Positions 20,721 to 32,012 of a stretch of DNA of 64,000 nucleotides are shown piece after piece. The notes beneath the pieces are model-generated. The model was not told the DNA's origin. It made no database searches and saw only the letters and a program-made list of their open reading frames with translations. The translations under genes and the position numbers were made by a program. Position 1 is the first letter of the stretch, and each line of letters begins with the position of its first letter. Source of the stretch: Lichenostomus cassidix (lineage: Eukaryota > Chordata > Aves > Passeriformes > Meliphagidae); contig CM039211.1 in NCBI GenBank assembly GCA_008360975.2, positions 72,831,663 through 72,895,662 on the forward strand, given 5' to 3'.

Positions 20721-23097
20721 CATCCCTCAGAGATTTTCTTTGCAGTTGGGTGCTTCAGACCAACATAATTTCTTTAGCTCCCCTGGTTGTTTCTGGCATA
20801 ATTGTGGGGTTGATATTAAATCTTTCTTGATCAGCCTTGTTTCCTCCATCCCACATGTTTTGGGGTAAACCCATGATTCGCTGTCCTAGCTCTTCCTCAT
20901 TAAATGAGATCAGCAGCTCATCATGAATTCTGCACAAGAAATGGCAACCTTTGGTAATTTTGAGGAGGAAAATAAAAAAAGAAAAACCCAAATGAGAGGA
21001 CAATTTCATGACCATCCTTGCACCAGCAGTGGCAAAGCGCACCACTGGACAGAATGAACCCAAGAAGAGAACACTTCTGGTGACATCCCTAAATAGATGT
21101 TTATTTTTAGCCCTCACACCCAAGCCTGGAAGATCCTATTCTTTCTGCAGGAGTCCTGTATTAGTGCTCCAGCTGAGGAACATGCATTAGTAACTCTTAG
21201 TCTCTTGTACTGAGCATTATGTCTCATCTTTGAAGTCAGATTAATGGAGATTAGTGGTACCACTTAAGAGTTTAAACATCATTCTGACCCAAATTGGTTG
21301 TGCAGGCCCAATGTATAACATTGCACATGCAAGGCTCTTACTGTCCAGAAAGTGATTTCACTAATTGTTTCAGAGAAGAAAGCTTGTGTTACTTTCTGCT
21401 TTAATCCTGAGGTACTGCCTGCCGTGCTTTCCACATCCACTGTCAAACACATCTGGTTATCCATCTATGTCAGTATCCATTTAATAATCAAAGATCATTT
21501 TGTTATAGCTCCAGTTGGCCTGTCTGCTATCCTTCCCTGAGTGATTTCATCCATGCCTCTGATCTGTTGGACGTCTGCTCCAGTTCCCACAAGGAGTGAC
21601 ACAGGACTTGAGGAAAACCGACAAAAAACAAACAGGCACAGCACTGCAGAAACTGCTGTGCTGTATTAAAACAAATGGTTTTAATTATTTAAAATTAGAT
21701 GCCTTGGCAGGAGCCACGCAGAAACTAAAAACAGAGGAAGCAAAAATATTCTTGTTTAAGACTACAGAAATGGAATTGATCCTAATAAGTCAAGTTTATT
21801 TTTGTGAAATAGTTAAAGCAAACCTCTTGCATTTCTCTGGCTGTGTGACCAAAACCAATTTGGAAACACACTGAACTTTTCAAGAAATCATTCACTTAGT
21901 TGGATTTGGTCCTGGTATTAAAAAAAAAAAAATACAAAGGAATAAAAGAGAAGCGCTTTCCTAGTGTTGCTTTTAGCATTTCCCATGGGACTGTCTACTG
22001 CTGTCAGCTGTTTTTTGGATGGAGCTCTGAGAACAAACTCTCATTTCCCTATTCACAGGCCTGGCAGCCCTTGGCTGGCTCACAGTCTTTGTTCTTCCTC
22101 AAGGGTCTGCACAAACATCTGAGACTGAGATCCAATTTACGCCCGTGTTTCGTTGAAGTGGTTGTCCTGATGTATGTGACCCAGATTCTCCATCCAGCCA
22201 AGGGAGGGACAGAGGTGTCTTTGCAGGAGATTGAGCACTCGAGGCAGGCAGACATTTCCTGCCTTGGTTGGCTTTCAAGAGCACCTCCACTTGGCAGAAG
22301 AGGAATTTATGTGGTTATTTTAAGAAGTCTCCCCCTTCCCTAAATAATGAAGATGGAGGTATGTGAGCTAGGCAGGCTAAATCACCAGAGTGACACATCT
22401 CCTGGCTCTGCTGAGGAGCAGCAAGTGTCAGGGTGCCATGGTTTACTGTCTCCTCCTGGTGACTGGCCAGGTGTGTGCTCTGCTCTAAATTAACCCAAGT
22501 CCAGGAGACAAATTCCCACCTCTCTCAAGAACTGCTCAGGCAGCACTTTCAATAACTTATGTCCATCTCTCCCATCACATGCTGGAGACACTAAGCCTCC
22601 AACACAAGGAGCAAGGAGAAAGCTCCCTATTAACCACCACCCCTTCCTTCAGCTCCCAGGGGTCTCCCCTGGGGTTTCTCATCAAAACACTGACCCACCC
22701 TGACCCTGTTTATCTGTTGAGATCTGACAAGATCACAGCCTGGGGTGGTATGGCTGAATTTACATGTGCTTAACAAATTGCCTGCTCACTCAATTACATT
22801 TTATTTAATCATCTGTAATCATATAAATTATGCCTGATGGTAGTAAATGTTCGTGTCAGTTCCTAATTACAGATTGATTAATTGACTGTGGTGATTTGTA
22901 TTACTTATATAAGAATATATGAAGATGATGATAAATTATTATTAGTATGCAACATTTCATATGAAACATAGGGGAAACTTTCTTTTCTTTGACACTTACA
23001 TTCGGGGTATCAAAGATGTTTTGCATTATCCCATGCCCCCAAAGGGACACTTTCACTATACTAAAAAACTCAAAAACAAAGAAAAGAGATATATTCC
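20721..23097. other. Single-copy intergenic DNA, no gene seen
   Basis: A frame of 147 codons at 21900-22343 looks random in composition. A candidate AT-rich element lies at 22775-22950. Confidence 0.5.
22775..22950. promoter_or_regulatory. Candidate homeodomain-rich element
   Basis: Dense TAAT and ATTA words: CTCAATTACATTTTATTTAAT, CTGTAATCATATAAATTATG, TCCTAATTACAGATTGATTA and ATTGACTG. Non-repetitive. Composition alone supports this. Confidence 0.35.
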
Positions 23098-23146
23098 TCC
23101 ATGGCCTCCTCTGGATCCACTTCAACGGGTCCTTGTCCTTCCATGA
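23098..23146 (-). mobile_element. Short internal CR1 fragment
   Basis: CCATGGCCTCCTCTGGATCC followed by CTTCAACGGGTCCTTGTCC matches the reverse complement of the CR1 block that encodes the region before the 3' tail. Only about 49 bases remain, without either end of the element. Confidence 0.6.
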
Positions 23147-23159
23147 CAATATCAATCAT

Positions 23160-23213
23160 GAATGCACTCAGGGAGCATTCTCAGAAGAATGCACTCAGCG
23201 AGCATTCTCAGAA
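23160..23213 (+). repeat. Tandem duplication, two 27-base copies
   Basis: Copies at 23160-23186 and 23187-23213 differ by one base (AGGGAG versus AGCGAG). It starts 13 bases after the CR1 fragment. Confidence 0.95.
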
Positions 23214-25539
23214 GATACCAGGAACTTTTAATTTGTCTGCCAGCATTGCTAATCCATTTCTGTTAATCCATTTCTCAAGGTCGCCTGGCTTCTCCCACAC
23301 AGCATAACAGTCATCCCCAAATTGAAGTGTTTTTGTGGTTTTGAATGTCCACCTTTTATACCAACCTCCCTCACAGGCATCTTAAACATGACTACTGGAA
23401 AAAACATCCTCCAGGAGCCCCACTAACAAACTATCCCCAGTCCAGCACTTCTTCTGCCACTAGAGACTCTTATTTCCCCTACAGGTAAACACCTCACAAT
23501 TTTCTTTCTAAGTCCCCATTTCTCCAGCTCCACTAATCCAGCTAATCCCTCTCTGAAGCAAGGATAAGTGACACCTTTTTCATTCCCTTATCTAAAAGTT
23601 AGGTCTCTTATCAAAAGAATATGCTAAACACAAGTGACACTTTCTGTCTTTGGAAAACCCCAGTTATATTTAAGATCACAGTTCTACATCTGTAGCCATT
23701 CTTCCCTCCAAATTTTGTTGCAGTTTTGTTGCCTTAGTGAGGTTAAAGCACTTAATAAACTGAAAAATTAAAGGTCTAATTAATTTTCTACCTTTTTATA
23801 ATCTGTGGTGGAGATTCTCCAGTGCCTTCACCTAGATTGAAATGAGATCCCCATCATTTTCTTACATCTCAGAAGTGGTAATTTCCAGGTTTTTCTGCCT
23901 TCTTCATTAGTGTCCAGCCTGCCTGTGCTGCCCTGCCCAGCTGCACCTCCCTCCCTGAACACTGAACCAAGGTCGGATGTTGGGAAATAAAAGCAGTATC
24001 TGACTGCCATCTGACAAGAAGTTTTTTTGTAAAAATGCCTCCACTCCCCTGCATCTTCCAGGAGCCCATGGACACAGACTTGCAATGCTCTTTCCCTGTT
24101 TTGCCAGAGTAGGTGTCTATCCTTACATCCACAGGATGGGTCACCACATTTTGGCCATTACCCATTCAAGGAGCCCTTCTCTGAGCTGTTACTGTGACGA
24201 TTGGTGAGGCATCAGCTCTTGGGAGTGGCATCCACATAATTATCCTTCTATAATCCACTTCCAAGAGGAGATTCTGAATTACCCACGAAGGATAAGAATT
24301 GGAGCCTGTCTCAAAACCCTGATTCCTGAGAGCCAAATGACTCCATCAGCTTGCTCTCCTGCAGGAGAAAAAGTAGCAATTTTGGTTCATATTGGCAGGC
24401 ATGACAAAGGCAACCCGTTTCTTACACCTGAATTTTGTCCTCCAGCTACCCTGGCTCAAACAGGGTGGGCAGCATATATCAGTTACCCAGAGGGTAAGGC
24501 TTTTAGGTGCATATATCTGTTTGTCTTCCAGTCTGTCTGTCTGTCTGTCAGTGCTGCCAGGCATGGGAGATGTCAGGTGTGGGATCTGTCTCAGCATCCC
24601 TCTCTTTTGACAGAAGAAGGCATTTCTGCAAATATGAAAGCTCCTGCAGCACAGGCTTTCTTTCTCCCAAACCCCTGGAAGAGGGTGGGCAGTGCAGGAA
24701 GGTATTTTAGCAGGTGTCACTATTATGACTTCTCCCACAAAATCAGGAATTCTCTTGCTTTGTTTTGGGTTTTTTTCTTTTTTTTTCCCCCCTCTTTTCT
24801 TCCCTTTCCCTGTCATGGCACTGTGTCTCTTTCTCAGACCCCTCTGCAGAAACTGTCCTGGTGGATGCCTGACTCTCACTGCAAGAGAAACAGTCTGCTG
24901 CCCACAAGTATGTGAGCTTGGATAAATTGCTCACCCATCACTGCCTTGGCTGCCCTACCAGAAAAATCAGTACAAAACCGATTACAGAGTGAGGTCTATT
25001 TAGCTAATGCTGATAAAGAGCCAAGGCACTGAGCACAGAGCACACAGTAGAAACATCTACCATGTTGCTGCTGCTAACGTGGTCACTTACATTCCTGTGT
25101 GTAAATAAATCTTGAAGGGGAAAAGCCTCTGGGATGACCAGGAAACACACAAGTGCTGGAAATGTCTCATCCATTTATGGTGATCTGAATTTCTAAGCTG
25201 GAGAGGAGTGAGTGGAGTTGTTCTGTTTTCAGTCAGGTCTTTAGGTTTTATATTCAGGCTTGGCTGTGTGTCTTTTGGGACAGAGAGAATCTTTTTTGCT
25301 CTGTGCTTCTGCCTTGCAGCCCATGGCAAATCTGCTAGAAGAAGGGGTGCCAGGGAGGGACTGGGAGGTTCATCCACCTACCCATTCATGTCCCCATCCA
25401 CTCACCTCTTGGCTGATCTGTCCACTCCCATGCAAAAAACTGATCCCAAACCCCCAAAACTGTGTTTTCCACTCCTCTTTGAGTCTCCTCAGCTCGTGAC
25501 CTGCCAGCAGACTTGCCATAATTAGCTCATTTTTACAAG
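23214..25539. other. Single-copy intergenic DNA, no gene seen
   Basis: Contains a short (GTCT)n array at 24531-24549 and a T/C-rich run at 24765-24810. The 192-codon frame at 24337-24915 includes that low-complexity run and resembles nothing known. Confidence 0.5.
24531..24549 (+). repeat. (GTCT)n microsatellite
   Basis: Nearly five tandem GTCT units. Confidence 0.85.
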
Positions 25540-25790
25540 TTTAACAGGATCCCACCCTTCTTTTTTTGACAGCCCTCTAATGCTTTCCACGAACAGGGCG
25601 GAAAGTGCTACCCGGCAGCTCAATAGACATTTCCATAACCAGCTGTTTAAATCATGATAATTGTTTTTACAAAACTAATCTATGTGGCCAAACAAGCAGA
25701 ACTGCACTGGTGCTTTTTAAAAATGCAGTAGATCTGTAGCTGATGCGTTAGTATCAGTTAATTCTCATAAAAGGTCATTAATGGTTCGTA
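25540..25790. promoter_or_regulatory. Candidate conserved noncoding block with retained CpGs
   Basis: Unlike the CpG-poor surroundings, this keeps CACGAACAGGGCGGAAAG and TACCCGGCAG. It follows with ACCAGCTGTTTAAATCATGA, TAATTGTTTTTACAAAAC and GGTCATTAATGGTTCG. The mix of CpG retention, E-box and homeodomain words suggests constraint. Confidence 0.35.
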
Positions 25791-26379
25791 CAGTGAAGTG
25801 CAGGACTGGGCAGGCTGGGTCAGAGAGAGATGGTATCTGCATGACTGATGTGAAATGCTCAGGGTCAGAGCATTACAAAATTATTCTCTTCAATTATTTA
25901 CGTCCTTCCATCTACTATGTGGTGGGCTCGGACCCGTGCAAGGAGTTTCTGCTGTCCTTGCAGGGTTTTTACTTTTCCTCAGGAATGGCATTCATTTAAA
26001 TAAAAATTATCTGGTGAAGTCCTGTCCTGTTTCCTGTGGCTGACAAAAATTCAGAGAGTAGAGTGGGTGGTGCTGCTGCAGTCATTCGAGGCTGGGGAAC
26101 CCTGTGCTCCCTGACATTGTGACTGTACACGTAAATCCTGTGAGTCTATCCTGCATGAGCTCTTGCCAGGAGATCCCACAGTGAGGTACAAAAATGAGGC
26201 TGGAAAGAAAAATTAATGCTGCCAATTTCATAACAGATGATATCCTTGTTATCATCATCAACAACAATGAAGAAGTTTAAATGCTTCTCTCTCCCTACCT
26301 CCAAACCTTCATCAAATGAAATCCAACTTAATTTTTTTTTTAAATTCTTTTTTATTTTGCTGATGGCAACAGCATCAGG
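25791..26379. other. Single-copy intergenic DNA, no gene seen
   Basis: Ordinary composition, with a T-rich patch at 26329-26356. Confidence 0.5.
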
Positions 26380-26680
26380 CATGCTATATATCAGCCATGA
26401 TATATAGCCTTATGAGCTGACTGTTGACAACTTATGGCTCTTTTGTCTGGGTTTGCCTACTTGGCTGTTTAATTACGTGAAGTGCCTGTTTTCCACGCGA
26501 CGCTCATTTCATACCAGCGGCTGCTGGAATTCATGGATGGTGCTATGTTTACATCAGCCATCAAGCTGATATTTCAAACACATTACCGTGACCATGCTGC
26601 AAAATATATGGTAGGAGGAGTTGCTACTGCACTCTCTGGTTCATCTGCATGAGCTAAATCAGCCAGAATATTTCTTAGAA
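26380..26680. promoter_or_regulatory. Candidate conserved noncoding block with perfect hairpin
   Basis: GCTATATATCA (26383-26393) and TGATATATAGC (26398-26408) are 11-base perfect inverted arms around GCCA. Downstream lies TTCCACGCGACGCTCATTTC with retained CpGs, then GTTTACATCAGCCATCAAGC and a TGCATGAG word. Non-repetitive. Confidence 0.35.
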
Positions 26681-28532
26681 TAAAGTGATAGAATTCTGTT
26701 ATTCTGTAAAAATATTTCTCTTCATAATTTCAATACTTCCTTGCATCCCTTTTACTTTTTTTTTTTTTTTTTAATGTTAATGGCATTTAAATTATTGACC
26801 ATAACAATTTAACTTTCGATGAAAATAGCAATTAATAGAGAGGACATTAGAGAGAAGAATCCTGAGACTTTATGAGTATGGATTACTGTAAGGCTACATA
26901 ATAAAATGATTACAACATGCATAAAAGGTCATTATTGCTGTAATAATGCTGTCCCAAAGTGCCTTTTTCATTCTGCAGGACTGAAACGTTACCAAACCTA
27001 AATGAAAAGCAAAAACTTATGTCTCAGACCTCTGTTACTGCGAAATTTTAAAAATTAACCCAAAAATCTGGCAACCATTTTTATTAGTGCTGTTCATCCC
27101 TTTATCTCCTGAAATATGGAAATTTAAACAAGTAAAGGCACGGAATTTTTAAATGAGGAAATCTGGAATCTTTGATACAAGTGTCACTGACTTTTTTAAT
27201 GAACTCCATGTAACAACAGCTTGAGGTCCTTATTGCCATCCGTGTCTTCTACTACCTAAAGTAATAAAAAAGCCTGAGCCAGAAGATATATTCCATGTCT
27301 TTGTTCTCTTTAATCCACAGACAGTGCTTGTGAAATAATATTATCTGAGTGGACATTTCCTCTGAAAAGCTGAATAAAGTGCTGTCTTTGGTTTACTCAA
27401 ATGAGCATATTTTCTTTTTTTTGCCATTATTTGAACAAAAATAAAATTTCTGGTTTGGCTTTGTATCTTTGCATGCTCTTCTGAAGTGAAAGGGAAGTCA
27501 AAATGAAAATTGAAAAAAAAAATTCAGAGTCTGCTAACCACACTTGAAAAATACAAAGTGCTGTTTTAATCCTGAAATTCTAGGCCATGTCTTGTGAAGC
27601 AGTCACTCAAATGCACCAATAGTCTTGGTTTCCTTCCAGTGGGGCTGTTCTGGTATTAGATCTTAAAAGAAACTCTTTCTGCTGTATCCTGGGACACAAA
27701 TCTCTCCCATCCCACTTCTATTTAATATTCTCATTCCACCGTTCTCTCTTGTGTCCATCCTCATGTCCCTCCAGCTCAAACCTCTCAATGGCTGAAGGTG
27801 ATGACCTTTTATCAACCATCCTCATGGTGGCACTTCTGGCAAGGCCAAAAGCAGAGTCCCCAGTTTGGGACATCCCTGTACCCACTTTAGTGGATTTAGA
27901 AACACAGTTCCTATTATCCTATAACAGGATTTATACCCTCAAATCCTTTTACCCTAAAAGAACTTAGGAGAACCTCCACTGGGCATTGCAGAACTTGGGT
28001 GATTTACCCTTTTGGAAGAGACAGAGGTAGGTGCTCTGGGATTGTTTTACGGAAAAGGAAGGAGGTGTAAATCCCAACAGCCTCATTTTTCTTCCAGGGC
28101 TTGTTTCAGGCCTTGCAAGTCTAAACAAAGTAATACCCAAAGACCATCAGAAAAAAATCCCACCTTGTATTCTTGTCTACGTAACTACAAATGCTCATTT
28201 CCCATTTTAATCTCTGTCCAGAGGATGAGCAGGCATAGGGCATATAATTTCAATTAATCTGAGATCTGCAAGTATAAGAAGCCATAAAAGAGCTTATTAT
28301 TATTTATTTCTCCAGGCATTTTAGCTGTGTACCATTAGAGATATATCGCTAAACATACCTTCTATGTCAATGATAGTGCACTGTGAAATAGCAAACATTA
28401 AAAACCCGTAGGAGAGGTTATTCTTTCACATCTGATGGAGGTTTCAATAAAATACTTGGGTGGTATTTCACTTGGATTCCAGGGAACTGTGTACAGGCAC
28501 ACAGCTATACAGACTTCTGTCTTCCCCTATGC
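26681..28532. other. AT-rich single-copy DNA, no gene seen
   Basis: 26680-26960 is strongly AT-rich with a T run at 26757-26772 and TAAT words. 27000-27480 is AT-rich without obvious repeats. The rest is ordinary. Confidence 0.5.
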
Positions 28533-29046
28533 TGGCTCTGCTGAGGCACCTCCAGCCCTGGGGACAGCTCTGGGCCCCTCAGGACAAGAGAGACATTGAG
28601 GGGCTGCAGAGTGTCCAGAGAAGGGAACGGAGCTGGGAAGGGTCTGGAGCACCAGGAGAGGCTGAGGGAGCTGGGAAAGGAGCTCAGCCTGGAGCAAAGG
28701 AGGCTCAGGGGGACCTTGTGGCTCTGCACAACTGCTGACAGGAGAGGACAGCTGGGGGGTCAGGCTGTGCTCCAGGGAACAGGGACAGGAGGAGAGGGAA
28801 CAGCCTCAGGCTGGGCCAGGAGGGGTTAGATTGGATATTGGGAACAATTCCTTCACTGAAAGGGTTGCCCAGCCCTGGCAGAGCTGCTTGGGGCAGTGGT
28901 GGAGTCCCCATCCCTGGAGGGATTTCAAAGCTGTGTGGATGTGGCACTTGGGGACATGGGTTAGTGGTGGCCTTGGCAGTGCTGGGAAAATGGTTAGAAC
29001 TGGTAATTCTGGAAATCTCTTCCAACCTAAACAATTCTATTATTCT
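28533..29046 (+). mobile_element. CR1 LINE fragment, about 510 bases
   Basis: Contains GGGCCCCTCAGGACAAGAGA, AGCACCAGGAGAGGCTGAGG, GGGACCTTGTGGCTCTGCAC and CAGGCTGTGCTCCAGGGAAC. Ends GGCACTTGGGGACATGGG and CAATTCTATTATTCTA. Its 5' half is nearly identical to the copy at 38415-38870 but the tail is different. Confidence 0.92.
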
Positions 29047-29561
29047 ACCCATAATCCATAGCTGGGTTCTTAAGAAGACCATCAACTCTGTCCATGGATG
29101 TATTCAGCACCTAAAGTGCCATCATCTTACTAGATTCAGTTGTGACATGGAGATGCTCTACCTGTCTGCTGGTAGAGGTAGAAAAATGTCCGGAACTCTG
29201 CCTTTTTCTTAAGGCTCTGACACACTGTATTTGGTTAATTAGAGTTTTCTAGTTTGTGCTGGCAATTTCTGAAGATTGTGTAGAATATTAGGGAAGTGAA
29301 AGGGGGAGGGAAAACGCATGCAGGGAGGCAAGCAGATGGTTGCAGGTTTCCCCTCTGACTGTATGTCAGAGAACTGGTGGCACTTCACTGGATCATTCTC
29401 CTTGTCCTTCCCTGGCCTTGCTCTCCATTTTTGTGTGCCACAGGTACCCAACCCAGCAGTTTTTTGCACTGCCCCAAGCTTCCCTGTATTATTAAGTATA
29501 TTGTGTATACAACACTGTACAAACTGCATTAGCCGAATGCTTGGCCTCTGAACAAGGTTGT
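29047..29561. other. Single-copy intergenic DNA, no gene seen
   Basis: Nothing recognisable. It ends at the putative target-site copy of the LTR-like element. Confidence 0.5.
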
Positions 29562-30129
29562 TGAGATGTCAAACACATGATTTCCACAGTGGTATGGCAA
29601 AGATATTTTATTGCAAAAATCCAGGGTTCTGAACTGTTAGTTTGTTATGAATTTTCATACTTGTGAGGCACAACAAATGTGTTTAACCAACTACCACAGA
29701 CCATGACAGGAAAAACATCAGGTGTGACCAACCACAGCCCCACTGTGAGCACTTATTGGTTCTAATAATTGTTTTACAATTATGTAACTTGTTTTTCACC
29801 GCTAGTTCAGCTGAGTCATTCCCAGAATGCTTTTCTAGTTAGCCAAAGTAACACAAATGAGCAAGGATTTTACAAGGGCAGCAAGGCCCTCACTTTGCAA
29901 GGCCTTTCTGCTCCACAGCCTGGTGTCCTCATGTGGGCTGGGTTAAAGGTTTAAGGGAAGAAGGGCCTAATCCCTGTTTGGATTTAAAGCACGTGTCATA
30001 AATGATACATGGGTACAAATTACATAGCCTGCTAATTGTCTGAGGCCATCCCATGGTCCCCCAGGCTTGTATGTTCCGTGTCCTCAGATCTTTCTGTCCA
30101 CATCGTTGTCTTCCATGTGTGAGAAGCCA
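29562..30129 (-). mobile_element. Candidate solo LTR of an endogenous retrovirus
   Basis: On the minus strand the 568-base unit starts TGGCTTC and ends ATCTCA, giving TG...CA termini. GTTGT flanks both sides (29557-29561 and 30130-30134), a 5-base target duplication of the length ERVL-type elements make. An AATAAA signal lies at 29612-29607, about 45 bases before the 3' terminus, as in an R-U5 region. No gag, pol or env sequence is present. The 5-base match could be chance, so this is tentative. Confidence 0.35.
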
Positions 30130-30529
30130 GTTGTTGCATAATAGGGTGGTGTTAAATCTTTAGGAGTCCTCAAGAGGGGGCTGAAAAGTGATAGCATTTC
30201 CACGGAGGGCTACAGAGGGCAGAGAAATTACGTCGCATCCTCGTGCCCAGAAAATGACTGGTGTTTTTATGTATGCTTCTGTTCTTGGCATATCTTTGTG
30301 GCCACAGTTTGTGACAGGACTCTGGCAAGGCCTTTGGTCCAGCCCAACCATGCCTGTTCTCATGCTCTGACCTAAGCACAGCCTAGGCCTTCAGCCTTTG
30401 TGCTGATAACCTCAGAGCACAGGCTCTGATTCAGCAATTTGACACTGTCACCTAAAATCTGACCACTTGAGAGAGTCTGGCCAAGCTGGGCTTTGTGAAT
30501 GTGTGTGGTGGTGGGGTAGCAGCTCTTCC
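30130..30529. other. Single-copy intergenic DNA, no gene seen
   Basis: Retains a few CpGs near 30200-30245 (CATTTCCACGGAGGG, TTACGTCGCATCC). No exon signal. Confidence 0.45.
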
Positions 30530-30836
30530 TTAGATGGATCAGGCAGCCAAACTTGTCCTGAGTGTGCCCAGAGAAGGGGCAACCACCACTTCTCTGGGCA
30601 ACCTCTGCCAGTGCCTCACCACCCCCAGTGTAAAACTTTTCTTCCTTATGTCCTGTCTGAATCTTTTCTCTTTTATTTTAAAGCCATTCCCATCATCCTA
30701 TCACTATGTGCCCTTGTCAAATGTCCCTCACTGCTCTCTTGGAGCCTCTTTAGGCCCTGGCAGGAGCTCTGAGCTCTCCCTGGAGCTTCTCTTGTCCAGC
30801 TGAACACCCCCAGCTCTCCCAGCCTGGCTCCAGAGT
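30530..30836 (-). mobile_element. CR1 LINE fragment, lacking the 3' tail
   Basis: Reverse-complement CR1 words: TTCTCTGGGCAACCTCTGCC, CAGTGCCTCACCACCC, AGCCATTCCCATCATCCT, GGCAGGAGCTCTGAGCTCTC and CAGCTCTCCCAGCCTGGCTC. The terminal ATTCTATG region is missing. Confidence 0.88.
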
Positions 30837-31908
30837 GAGGAGTTCCAAGTGAAAGAGCTGCTGAGCCCTAATCAAGGTGCCCAGAGGTCTGGTGGGACCC
30901 TTCAAATATGGGGCACTGGAGGAGGGAGGGAGCTCCCTGGGGAGTGGGAAGGAGACACAAATGCACCGCACTCTGCACAAGAGGGACAGCTAGAGAGATG
31001 CTTCCTTCCTGGAGACTCACTGCATGGATATTACAGTGGCTGCTTCCACCCTTCATTTTCCTTTCCTGCCCCTGCACCCCTCCCTCCTCTTTTTAATGAT
31101 TAAATGACTGCATTTGGTAAAGGCACAATAGGAAAAAAAAAAAAATTAATAGAGGCTCCTCCATCTCCTCCTGAGGGGGGCAATGGCACAGAGGCATCTG
31201 CATGCGTGTTTAATGGGTTCAATTTCCTTTCCCTGCCATGGTTTGGTGGCTGACAAGGGAATGCAGCAAGATGGTGGTTACTGCTGCTTTATTGAACGGG
31301 ACTCCATGAACACTCACTTGGGTATAACGTGAGCTGTGCCCAGGCTTCCCTCTCCTCAGCATCTGTGCACATGGCCAAGGGCAAGTGTTTCTTTGAGAAG
31401 GATCATCCCCCTTTTTTCTCCCCTCCCCTCCACCCCTTTCAAAGTAGCCAAACTGACACAAAGGATGCTGGCAAACTGGATGTGCTGGAAAAGCAGAGCT
31501 CCCGGAATGCCCCTTGGAGCGCCATAAACGTGTGTCGAAGGAAATTAATTGAATGCTGTGTGTCGAAGGAAATAACAATAACAATAATCACACACATCCC
31601 TAGCAACTAGAGAGGGAAAAGATCTATGTGGTTCTTTCATCTCTTCTCTGCCAAGGAGTGATTATTCTCTTCCCCAGTTAATCCCAGAGCCATCAGGCGG
31701 ATATTTTGAAGAAGTGTTTTTTGAAGGGCAGGTAGGTGCTAACATCAGAAGAAGAGGCACAATCCTTTGACACATTTCAAATAACATGTTGGATGTCTCA
31801 CTGTGGTGCCAATTGCTGGAGCAATGCTGATCCACAGTGGCCATGAGGACCAGGATGGAGGACCCAGAGCTCAACCATTGCACTGGGCAACTCAGCAGGC
31901 AGAGCTGT
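30837..31908. other. Single-copy DNA with a short direct repeat
   Basis: An A run lies at about 31132-31144. The direct repeat at 31530-31573 is listed separately. No gene. Confidence 0.5.
31530..31573 (+). repeat. 16-base direct repeat flanking AT-rich spacer
   Basis: GTGTGTCGAAGGAAAT occurs at 31530-31545 and 31558-31573, perfectly repeated, each with a CpG. AACAATAACAATAATC follows, with tandem SOX-like AACAAT words. Confidence 0.85.
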
Positions 31909-32012
31909 AGAATCCCAGAATGATTTGGGTTGGAAGTGACCTCTCAAAGTCATCCAGTCCCATCCCTGGCCGTGGGCAGGGACAACTCCCACTGGACCAG
32001 GTAGCTCAGATA
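31909..32012 (-). mobile_element. CR1 LINE fragment, 3' end
   Basis: AGAATCCCAGAATGATTTGG, GGTTGGAAGTGACCTC, then CCGTGGGCAGGGACAACTCC and ACTGGACCAGGTAGCTC. Confidence 0.88.
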
